Shown here: positions 44,001-50,791 of the stretch, piece after piece | Numbering within the stretch: the stretch's first letter is position 1 | Layout of the letters: each line of letters opens with the position of its first letter | From: RUG563 sp045589355 | Lineage (GTDB): Bacteria; Bacillota; Clostridia; Christensenellales; Aristaeellaceae | Direction: 5' to 3' | Assembly (NCBI GenBank): GCA_045589355.1 | Contig: JAZNOW010000019.1 | Span: forward strand, 1 to 64,000 | DNA length: 64,000 nt | Position numbers and translations under genes: made by a program | Notes under the pieces: model-generated | The model's input: only the letters and a program-made list of their open reading frames with translations | What the model was told of the DNA's origin: nothing | Databases searched by the model: none

Positions 44001-44025
44001 CCTCCCGCCAGGGAGGGTCTTTTTT
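44001..44025 (+). terminator. Intrinsic terminator
   Basis: CCTCCC-gcca-GGGAGG followed by GTC and six T. It contains one copy of the 10-bp repeat TCCCGCCAGG that also occurs at 42957. Confidence 0.65.
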
Positions 44026-44026
44026 G

Positions 44027-44872
44027 TTACTTGTTTTTCAGCCAATGCAGCAGCTTCTCTTCCAGCGTCTGAGCGTCCTGATAGCCCATGTCGTACAATT
44101 GCTGCACTTTTTCAGGGTCTTCTTCCATGCGGCCGATTTGGGGCGGCGTATGGGGGCGGATGATGAACACCCGGCCTTCCTGCTCCAGCTTTTGCAGCCT
44201 GTCCAGGGTTTGGTTGTACAGGATGTGCCGCGTTTCCAGCGTTTTTGCAAAGGCAGGGTATTTGCGGTAGACCAGCTTTGGCAGCAGCCGAAGTTCCCTG
44301 GACTTTCGGTAACCGGCGGCTTGGGTGAGGACTACCACGTTGCGCTCATATCCCATGCGGATGAAGGCTTCCACAGGGATGGAATCCGCCGCTCCGCCGT
44401 CCAGGTATTTTTTGCCGTTCATTTCCACCATACGGGAAAAATAGGGCAGGGAAGCGGAGGCGCGCAGGGCGTCAATTTGCGCCCGCATATCGGTGATGCG
44501 CAGGTATTCCGCCCGGCCTGTTTCCACGTTGGTGCAGGTGACGTAAAAGGGCGTGGGGTTTTTCAGGAAAGCGTCATGGTCATAGGGGTCCAGCCGGTCC
44601 GGCAGTTCATGGTAGCAAAAATCCACCCCCACCAGATCGCCGGTCTTCCGCCAGCTCTTAAAGCTCATAAACCGGGGATCGCCGCAGTATTTGCGGTAAT
44701 AGCGGATGCTGCGGCCCCTTTGCCCGGACAGGAAGGAGCAGCCGTGAATGGCCCCGGCTGAAACGCCGATCAGCCCGTCAAAGGCAATGACTGCATCCAT
44801 CAGCCGGTCCAATACCCCGGCGGCATAGATGCCCCGCACCCCGCCGCCTTCCACCACAAGCCCCGTTTTCAT
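44027..44872 (-). CDS. Patatin-like phospholipase
   Basis: The 281-residue protein has the patatin oxyanion loop EGGGVRGIYAAGV near residue 8, the nucleophile GVSAGAIHG near 37 and the catalytic Asp in YLDGGAADSIP. It is the YjjU/RssA-like bacterial type, a likely cytosolic lipid acyl hydrolase. The ATG at 44872 follows AAGGAA; a longer frame to 44923 reaches into the promoter. The next gene to the right is divergent. Confidence 0.85.
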   Translation of the reverse strand: MKTGLVVEGGGVRGIYAAGVLDRLMDAVIAFDGLIGVSAGAIHGCSFLSGQRGRSIRYYRKYCGDPRFMSFKSWRKTGDLVGVDFCYHELPDRLDPYDHDAFLKNPTPFYVTCTNVETGRAEYLRITDMRAQIDALRASASLPYFSRMVEMNGKKYLDGGAADSIPVEAFIRMGYERNVVVLTQAAGYRKSRELRLLPKLVYRKYPAFAKTLETRHILYNQTLDRLQKLEQEGRVFIIRPHTPPQIGRMEEDPEKVQQLYDMGYQDAQTLEEKLLHWLKNK

Positions 44873-44909
44873 GCTGGTTTTTCCTTCTTTCTCCGCCGGA
44901 TATGCCCTG

Positions 44910-44939
44910 ATTATAGCACACAATTGGACGTTGGTTCAA
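44910..44939 (-). promoter_or_regulatory. Sigma-A promoter of the patatin gene
   Basis: On the minus strand TTGAAC (44939-44934), 18 bases, TATAAT (44915-44910). Confidence 0.65.
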
Positions 44940-44958
44940 GGTGCATACATGGCAGAAA

Positions 44959-45009
44959 GTTGACAATTCAACGTCTATGCGGTAAGATGCAACAAGTTGA
45001 ATTTTCAAC
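44959..45009. promoter_or_regulatory. Two GTTGA-N4-TCAAC palindromes, candidate Crp/Fnr sites
   Basis: GTTGACAATTCAAC (44959-44972) and GTTGAATTTTCAAC (44996-45009) have centres 37 bp apart, upstream of the amide hydrolase gene. The same pattern occurs in the leader of the Crp/Fnr gene (10763-10776), suggesting that regulator acts here. Confidence 0.45.
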
Positions 45010-45064
45010 TACTTATGTGCATAGCATGATCTGTGCAGTTTGCAGAAAGAAAGGAAGGATGTTT

Positions 45065-46273
45065 ATGAAGAAAGCAAAGAAAACTGTGATCCGTGTACTG
45101 GTTGGCCTGCTTGTATTGGTGGTGGTGCTGGCAGGGGTTGTGTATGCCCTGTGGCATAATGAAATGGCTACCATTGCCAGCATAAAGCTGATCCGGGAGC
45201 GCAACGACGCCCATCTGGACGGCGCCGTATACACCATGCACGTCAAGGGCGGTTTTTATCTGGACGATTTTGTGGCGCAGGGCGGCGTGAAAAGCGACAG
45301 CGAGCTGATCGCCTTTGTTTCCGGCAAGATCACCAAGGGGCTGATGAACATTGGCATTTCCGATCCGGAAATCGGCTGCTCCTCCTTTACGGCGGTTACG
45401 GAAGAAGGGGACCGGCTCTTTGGCCGCAATTATGATTTTTCCAAGACCAATACCTGCATTGTTTTTACCGAAAGGAATGAAGGCCGCCATGCCAGCATTT
45501 CCTCCGTGGATTTGCAGTTTCTGGGCATGGATGTGAATGAAAATGTGGATGGCCTGATGGACAAGATCACCTGCCTGGCCGCCGTGTATGCCCCCCTGGA
45601 CGGCATCAATGAGGCTGGCGTCAGCTGCGGCATTTACATGACGTATCAGGGCGGCGAAACCACCGTGGCCACCAACCAGAACACCGATAAGCCGGATTTC
45701 ACCTCCACCACCCTCCTGCGCCTGATTCTGGATTATGCGGATGACGTGGATGAAGCGGTGGAGATTGCATCCGCTTATGACATGCACGACTCCGCCAAAA
45801 CCTCCTACCACTACATGGTGGCAGACGCCACCGGCCGCAGCGCCATTCTGGAATGGGTGGGGGAAACGGATGATACCGATAATGATGGTTCGCAGCGCGT
45901 GCTGAAGGTGACCTATAACGACAACGACGCTCACATCGGTGCAACGGAAGGGGCGTCGGAATATCAGGTGATCACCAATTTTATTCTTCAGCCCGGCTAC
46001 TATGCCGACGTGCCCGAAACGGAAAAGAAGGGTTATGACCGCTACGAAAGGCTGTATGAAGAGCTGGACAAAACCGGCGGCGTGGTGGCCGATGAAAAAG
46101 CGGCCATGGAGGTGCTTTCCATTGTGGGCCGCCGCACCTGGAAAAACGATGACGGCAACGGCTGTACCGTGCACAGCGCTGTGTATAACCTGACCGACAA
46201 AACCATGATGTGGGTTCCCAATGAAAATTATGACGATCCCACGGCGGTGTTTACCTTCAGCCTGGCGAACTGA
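45065..46273 (+). CDS. Membrane-anchored linear amide C-N hydrolase (choloylglycine hydrolase-like)
   Basis: The 402-residue protein has a membrane helix (about 9-30) and then an Ntn-hydrolase domain with the probable N-terminal nucleophile Cys105 in EIGCSSFTA, the LFGRNYDFS strand and the DGINEAGVSCGIYM segment typical of the bile-salt/penicillin amidase-like family. Cys105 would have to be freed by cleavage after Gly104, making the first 104 residues a membrane-bound pro-segment. The substrate (N-acyl amide, bile salt or other) is unknown. AAGGAAGG precedes the ATG at 45065; an ATG at 45059 is possible. Confidence 0.8.
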   Translation: MKKAKKTVIRVLVGLLVLVVVLAGVVYALWHNEMATIASIKLIRERNDAHLDGAVYTMHVKGGFYLDDFVAQGGVKSDSELIAFVSGKITKGLMNIGISDPEIGCSSFTAVTEEGDRLFGRNYDFSKTNTCIVFTERNEGRHASISSVDLQFLGMDVNENVDGLMDKITCLAAVYAPLDGINEAGVSCGIYMTYQGGETTVATNQNTDKPDFTSTTLLRLILDYADDVDEAVEIASAYDMHDSAKTSYHYMVADATGRSAILEWVGETDDTDNDGSQRVLKVTYNDNDAHIGATEGASEYQVITNFILQPGYYADVPETEKKGYDRYERLYEELDKTGGVVADEKAAMEVLSIVGRRTWKNDDGNGCTVHSAVYNLTDKTMMWVPNENYDDPTAVFTFSLAN

Positions 46274-46281
46274 AGAAAAAT

Positions 46282-46309
46282 ACGTGTGCAGGCCCTGCAC
46301 ACGTTTTTT
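46282..46309 (+). terminator. Intrinsic terminator
   Basis: ACGTGTGCAG-gcc-CTGCACACGT followed by T residues, nine bases after the hydrolase stop. Confidence 0.85.
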
Positions 46310-46336
46310 CTTCTGACGGCAGAAGGAAAAAAGAGG

Positions 46337-46365
46337 TTGAATATTGCTTTTTATACGTATATAAT
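46337..46365 (+). promoter_or_regulatory. Sigma-A promoter of the SLC13-like gene
   Basis: TTGAAT, 17 bases, TATAAT, 72 bases before the ATG at 46437. Confidence 0.65.
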
Positions 46366-46436
46366 GAAAATGAGCAAGTTTGTGCTTCTTTTTCGGAAGG
46401 ACAAGAAGGCTCTTTCCACAGAAAGGAAGGAAAACA

Positions 46437-47708
46437 ATGATTCCTGCGCTGATTTTGTTTGCGGTGACGTATGTGCTGATGCTGGTTTTCAGCAAATACC
46501 GGCCCTACATTGCCCTTGGGTCCGCCCTGATTTTTGTTTTGAGCGGCATGCTGCCGGTGCAGGAAATTCTGCCCAGCATTGACCTGAACGTGATCCTGAT
46601 GATCGCCGGTACCATGGGGCTGGTGGCCCTGTTTATTGACAGCCGTATGCCGGAGCTGCTTGCGGATCTGGTGATGGCGAAGGTGAAAAACGTGCAGTGG
46701 GCGGCGGTGGCGCTGGCGCTGTTTGCCGGCATTATTTCCGCTTTTGTGGATAATGTGGCCACGGTTCTGATGGTGGCGCCGGTGGCGCTGGAAATTTGCC
46801 GGAAACTGAAAACCAATCCTGTGCCCTTCATCATCGGCATTGCCGTTTCTTCCAACCTGCAGGGGGCGGCCACACTGGTGGGGGATACCACGGCCATTAT
46901 GCTGGGTTCTGCCCTGGATATGAGCTTTATGGATTTCTTCTTCTACCAGGGAAAGCCCGGAATGTTTTTCATGGTGGAACTGGGTGCGCTGCTTTCCGCT
47001 GCCATTTTGTATTTCCTTTTCCGGAAAGAAAAGGCGCCCATTCCCAAGGCAGAAAGCCGCACCAAGGTGGAGGATTATGTGCCCACCTGGCTGCTGGGCG
47101 GCGCCATTGTGCTGCTGATTCTCGCTTCCTTCATCCCCGGAAAACCGGCGGTTACCAACGGCCTCATTTGCTGTGGGCTGCTGGCGGCCGGCCTGATTTA
47201 CAACTTCCTGAAAAAGCGGGATGTGAAGGCTCTGGTGGAGCCGCTTAAATCCATCGACTTTGAAACCATCGGCCTGCTGCTGGGGCTGTTCCTGATGATC
47301 GGCGGCATTTCCGCCCAAGGGGTGATCAAGGCAGCGGCTGATCTGCTGGCCACGGTTGGCGGGGGCAATGTGTTCCTGCTGTACACGGTGATCGTGTGGG
47401 CCTCCGTGCTCATTTCTGCCTTTATCGACAACATCCCTTATGTGGCCACCATGATCCCCGTGATCGCCTCTTTGGCCGCATCCCTTGGGGTGGATCCCAC
47501 GCCCCTGTACTTCGGCCTGCTTTCCGGCGCCACCCTGGGGGGCAACTGCACGCCCATCGGCGCCTCCGCCAACATCACCGGCATCGGCATTTTGCGCAAA
47601 GCCGGTTATGACGTGAAGAACGGCGATTTCTTCAAGATCGGTATTCCCTTCACGCTGGCTGCCATCGTGCCCGCCTATGTGCTGATCTGGCTTTTGTTCG
47701 GGGTGTAA
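46437..47708 (+). CDS. SLC13/ArsB-type membrane carrier
   Basis: The 423-residue protein has about eleven membrane helices in two inverted halves with the ion-transporter-superfamily hairpins AFVDNVATVLMVAPVAL and AFIDNIPYVATMIPVIASL and the GNCTPIGASANITGIGIL loop. It may carry citrate-like anions, sodium/proton or arsenite; the ArsB/P-protein branch looks closest, but no ars genes are adjacent. AAGGAAGG precedes the ATG at 46437; an upstream extension to 46380 lacks a site. Confidence 0.85.
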   Translation: MIPALILFAVTYVLMLVFSKYRPYIALGSALIFVLSGMLPVQEILPSIDLNVILMIAGTMGLVALFIDSRMPELLADLVMAKVKNVQWAAVALALFAGIISAFVDNVATVLMVAPVALEICRKLKTNPVPFIIGIAVSSNLQGAATLVGDTTAIMLGSALDMSFMDFFFYQGKPGMFFMVELGALLSAAILYFLFRKEKAPIPKAESRTKVEDYVPTWLLGGAIVLLILASFIPGKPAVTNGLICCGLLAAGLIYNFLKKRDVKALVEPLKSIDFETIGLLLGLFLMIGGISAQGVIKAAADLLATVGGGNVFLLYTVIVWASVLISAFIDNIPYVATMIPVIASLAASLGVDPTPLYFGLLSGATLGGNCTPIGASANITGIGILRKAGYDVKNGDFFKIGIPFTLAAIVPAYVLIWLLFGV

Positions 47709-47743
47709 GGCGCTTCATATCTTTTTGATTCTCAGGAGACAGT

Positions 47744-48493
47744 ATGAATGTATTTCGTTTTGCCGGCATGTCGCCCATCCGGAAAAGGTATATGCTGCGG
47801 CTGGTGGGCCGGGTATGTATCCTGATTGCCGGTGTTGTATTGTGCTTTACGGCGCCGGAGCAGTTTGAGGTGCTGAACGGCTTTCGGTTTTTTGAAACGT
47901 TTTCCCTGCTGCACCTGCTGTGGGGCATTTGGATTTTGGACATGGTGTCCCAGCTTTTGCCCATTCACAAGCACATTTCCATCGGCTCGCAAAAGGTATT
48001 CCGCCAGTTTTTTAAGCCCATCAAGGAACGGGTGAACAAAGAAGCGCTCAAGCGCTACATCCTGAGCACCACCCGCTCCGCCTTCTGGGTGCTGCTTTTG
48101 TGGGCAGCGCTGATCGCCCTGATCGGGCTGTGCTATTGGCTGGGATGGATCGGCAAAACGGCGCTTTTCATGATTTCGGTGCTGTTTTATGTGTGCGATC
48201 TGATCTGCGTGCTGGTATGGTGCCCCTTCCGGCTGATCATGCACAACCGCTGCTGCACCACCTGCCGCATTTTCAACTGGGATCACATGATGATGTTCAG
48301 CCCGCTGCTCTTTATGGGCGGCTTTTATGCCGTTTCCCTTTTGGCTGTGGCGGCCCTTGTGTGGCTGATGTGGGAAGGGTGCGTGCTGGTGTATCCGGAA
48401 CGCTTCTGGGAGCAGACCAATGCGTCCCTCCAGTGCGCCCAATGCACCGATAAGCTGTGCACCCAGTATTGCCGGAAACTGCGCAGCAAATAA
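47744..48493 (+). CDS. Conserved membrane protein with Cys-rich tail
   Basis: The 249-residue protein has about five membrane helices, a CRFxx-like loop RLIMHNRCCTTCRIFNWDHM between helices and a C-terminal CAQCTDKLCTQYC that could bind zinc or an iron-sulfur centre. I do not recognise a named family, although the CCTTCRIFNWDHMM phrase looks strongly conserved. It follows the SLC13-like gene by 35 bases and may be co-transcribed. No function is offered. Confidence 0.75.
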   Translation: MNVFRFAGMSPIRKRYMLRLVGRVCILIAGVVLCFTAPEQFEVLNGFRFFETFSLLHLLWGIWILDMVSQLLPIHKHISIGSQKVFRQFFKPIKERVNKEALKRYILSTTRSAFWVLLLWAALIALIGLCYWLGWIGKTALFMISVLFYVCDLICVLVWCPFRLIMHNRCCTTCRIFNWDHMMMFSPLLFMGGFYAVSLLAVAALVWLMWEGCVLVYPERFWEQTNASLQCAQCTDKLCTQYCRKLRSK

Positions 48494-48501
48494 AAAAAGA
48501 A

Positions 48502-48538
48502 CCTCCGAAGGCGTGTTGCTTTCGGAGGCTTTTTTTTA
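48502..48538. terminator. Bidirectional terminator
   Basis: CCTCCGAA and TTCGGAGG are bounded by A7 on the left and T9 on the right, between convergent genes. Confidence 0.85.
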
Positions 48539-50638
48539 TAGATGGAAAGAAGTTTTCAGCAGGTCTTCGTCCTTGGAACTGTGGCCGGCCATCAAAAGGA
48601 ATTCGCCGCTTTCCACCACGGTTTCTTCCCGGCGGTTGACGAGGGCGAAATCGTTCCGGTCAAACCGGAAGCAGATCTCCTTCTTTTCGCCGGGCTGCAG
48701 CATTACCTGCTGATAGGCAATGAGCCGTTTCACCGGCGTCAGTACGGAGGAAACCACGTCCCGCACATACACCTGCACCGTTTCCAGGCCTGCCCGGCTG
48801 CCGGTGTTTTCCACCGTCACATGAGCGGTGAGGGCATCTGCGTCCATGGTAAGGCCGGAGTAGGCAAAGGTGGTGTAGCCAAGGCCTTCGCCAAAGGCGA
48901 AAAGGGGCGTGGCAGGCTGATCGCAGTATGCGCCGCCATGCCAGCCGGGCAGCTGATTGTAATACATGGGCACCTGGCCGGCGTGATGGGGGAAGGTGAT
49001 GGGCAGGCGGCCGGTGGGGGAATGGTGGCCGTACAGCACTTCAGCCAAAGCCAGGCCGCCGTGCATGCCGCCGTTGAACGCCACCACTACGGCGTTTGCG
49101 TTTGCCGCTTCCTTCAGGCACAGGGGCTTGGAGGCCACCAGCACGGTGATGATGGGCTTGCCCGTCTTTTGCAGGGCACGGAAGAGGGCGAGCTGCTTAC
49201 CGGACAGGTCCAGATCGGCCCGGTCCTTCCCTTCGCCCACCTGGGTCACCACGTCGCCCACCACATGGACGATCACGTCGGCATGTTCCGCGGCGCGGAC
49301 GGCGGCGGAAAGATCATCGCTTTCCTTTTCTTCCGGGCCGCAGCCGGGCACATAGGTCACCTGGCGGCTCATTTTTTCCATGCCTTCCTTTACCGTGGTG
49401 TAGGGGCGGATGGCGGGATGGGAAGGATCCCACAGGGGATGGGAGAAATAGGTCCAGTCGCCGTACTGGGCCCAGATATCGTCGGCATTGGCGCCGGTGA
49501 GCAGTACTTTCTGTTCCTGCCTGAGGGGCAGAATGCCGTCGTTTTTCAAAAGGGTAATGCTGCGGCGGGCAGCTTCCAGGGCTGCCTGCTGGTGTTCTTC
49601 GCAGCCGATGCAGCCGGGCACGCCCACCTTTTCGGGATTTTCAAACAGGCCCATGCGTTCCTTCACCGAAAGGATGTGGCACACCGCGTTATCGATCACC
49701 TGCTCGTCCAGCTTCCCTTCCTTTACCAGCCGGATAGCGCTTTCGTAAAACTCTGTGCTGGACATGATCATATCATTGCCGGCCCTGGCAGCCAGCAGGG
49801 ACGCTTCGTCCGCATCATGAGCCACAAATTGCTTATCCACAAGGCTGGTCACGTTCAGCCAGTCGGTGATCACAAAGCCGTCAAAGCCCATTTCGTCCCG
49901 CAGGATATCCTTGAGCATGTGGCTGTCGGCGGTAAGGGGGGTGCCGTCAATGGAGCCGTAGGCGGTCATGAAGGTGGCGCAGCCGGCATCCACTGCCTTT
50001 TTGAACGGCGGCAGGAATACTTCCCGCACTTTGCGGTAGGTCACTTCGCTGTCATAGGCGTCCCGGGCGCCGGTGGCTTCGCCGTAGGCAATGTAGTGCT
50101 TGGCACAGGCGGCGATGCTTTCGGGGGCGGAAAGGTCATCCCCCTGAAAGCCCCGGATGAGAGCGGCGGCCAGTTCGCCGGTGAGGTAAGGGTCTTCACC
50201 GAAGGTTTCGTTGGTGCGGCCCCAGCGTGGATCCCGTGCCAGGCACAGCAGGGGGGCAAAGGTCCAGTGCAGGCCGTCGGTTGCCACTTCCCGGGCGGTA
50301 ATGCGGCCCATTTCTATGGCAATTTCCCTGTCCCAGGTGCAGGCGCAGGCCAGCTGGGTGGGGAAGATGGTGGCATGGTCGTTCAGGGCATGGCCGCGTA
50401 CGGCGTCAATGCCGAACAATACCGGAATGCCCAGCCGGGATTGCATGGCCGTTTGCTGCACTTCCCGGGCGTTATCGCCCAGTACATGCAGGAAGGAACC
50501 GGCGCCCAGTTTTGCCCAGCGCAGGGATTCCTCCCGGCCGGACTGGGCATAGGGCACCTGGATCATCTGGGCCACTTTTTCTTCCAGTGTCATTTTAGAA
50601 AGCAGCGCCTTTACGCGCTGGGAAACCTGCTTTGTCAT
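48536..50638 (-). CDS. GH3-family beta-glycosidase, cytosolic
   Basis: The 700-residue enzyme has the GH3 two-domain layout: an N-terminal barrel with nucleophile Asp in FDGFVITDWLN (about 255), an alpha/beta sandwich with ITVLVASKPL, and a C-terminal fibronectin III-like domain (VTVENTGSRAGLETVQVYVRD). With no signal peptide it should trim imported cello- or xylo-oligosaccharides. AGGAGG lies upstream of the ATG. It has its own promoter at 50683-50711. Confidence 0.9.
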   Translation of the reverse strand: MTKQVSQRVKALLSKMTLEEKVAQMIQVPYAQSGREESLRWAKLGAGSFLHVLGDNAREVQQTAMQSRLGIPVLFGIDAVRGHALNDHATIFPTQLACACTWDREIAIEMGRITAREVATDGLHWTFAPLLCLARDPRWGRTNETFGEDPYLTGELAAALIRGFQGDDLSAPESIAACAKHYIAYGEATGARDAYDSEVTYRKVREVFLPPFKKAVDAGCATFMTAYGSIDGTPLTADSHMLKDILRDEMGFDGFVITDWLNVTSLVDKQFVAHDADEASLLAARAGNDMIMSSTEFYESAIRLVKEGKLDEQVIDNAVCHILSVKERMGLFENPEKVGVPGCIGCEEHQQAALEAARRSITLLKNDGILPLRQEQKVLLTGANADDIWAQYGDWTYFSHPLWDPSHPAIRPYTTVKEGMEKMSRQVTYVPGCGPEEKESDDLSAAVRAAEHADVIVHVVGDVVTQVGEGKDRADLDLSGKQLALFRALQKTGKPIITVLVASKPLCLKEAANANAVVVAFNGGMHGGLALAEVLYGHHSPTGRLPITFPHHAGQVPMYYNQLPGWHGGAYCDQPATPLFAFGEGLGYTTFAYSGLTMDADALTAHVTVENTGSRAGLETVQVYVRDVVSSVLTPVKRLIAYQQVMLQPGEKKEICFRFDRNDFALVNRREETVVESGEFLLMAGHSSKDEDLLKTSFHL

Positions 50639-50682
50639 TTTTCTTCATCCTCCTGAACGTAATGGGGGATACAGCTGCACGG

Positions 50683-50711
50683 ATTATAGCATGTTCCCCT
50701 GGATATTTCAA
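50683..50711 (-). promoter_or_regulatory. Sigma-A promoter of the GH3 gene
   Basis: On the minus strand TTGAAA (50711-50706), 17 bases, TATAAT (50688-50683). Confidence 0.7.
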
Positions 50712-50732
50712 GCGCCGCCGGCCATAGAAAAA

Positions 50733-50756
50733 GCCCCGGAAGAAGCCTTCCGGGGC
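50733..50756 (-). terminator. Intrinsic terminator of the coiled-coil gene
   Basis: GCCCCGGAAG-aagc-CTTCCGGGGC; on the minus strand followed by TTTTTC, 36 bases after the stop at 50792. Confidence 0.8.
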
Positions 50757-50791
50757 AGGGGTTATGGGATTTGTTTACCGGGCGCCGATTT

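Noticed and set aside
42950..44025. Considered as an insertion sequence or transposon
   Set aside because: No transposase and no terminal inverted repeats are visible; only a short direct repeat and odd base use support transfer.
46437..47708. Considered as a definite arsenite pump ArsB, linked to the ArsC-like fusion
   Set aside because: The genes are 37 kb apart and the carrier fits several SLC13-type families equally well.
48542..50656. A 704-codon plus-strand frame opposite the first GH3 gene
   Set aside because: The GH3 gene is unambiguous, and the opposite frame has no ribosome site or known domain. The same holds for long frames at 54244-56433 and 59911-61344.
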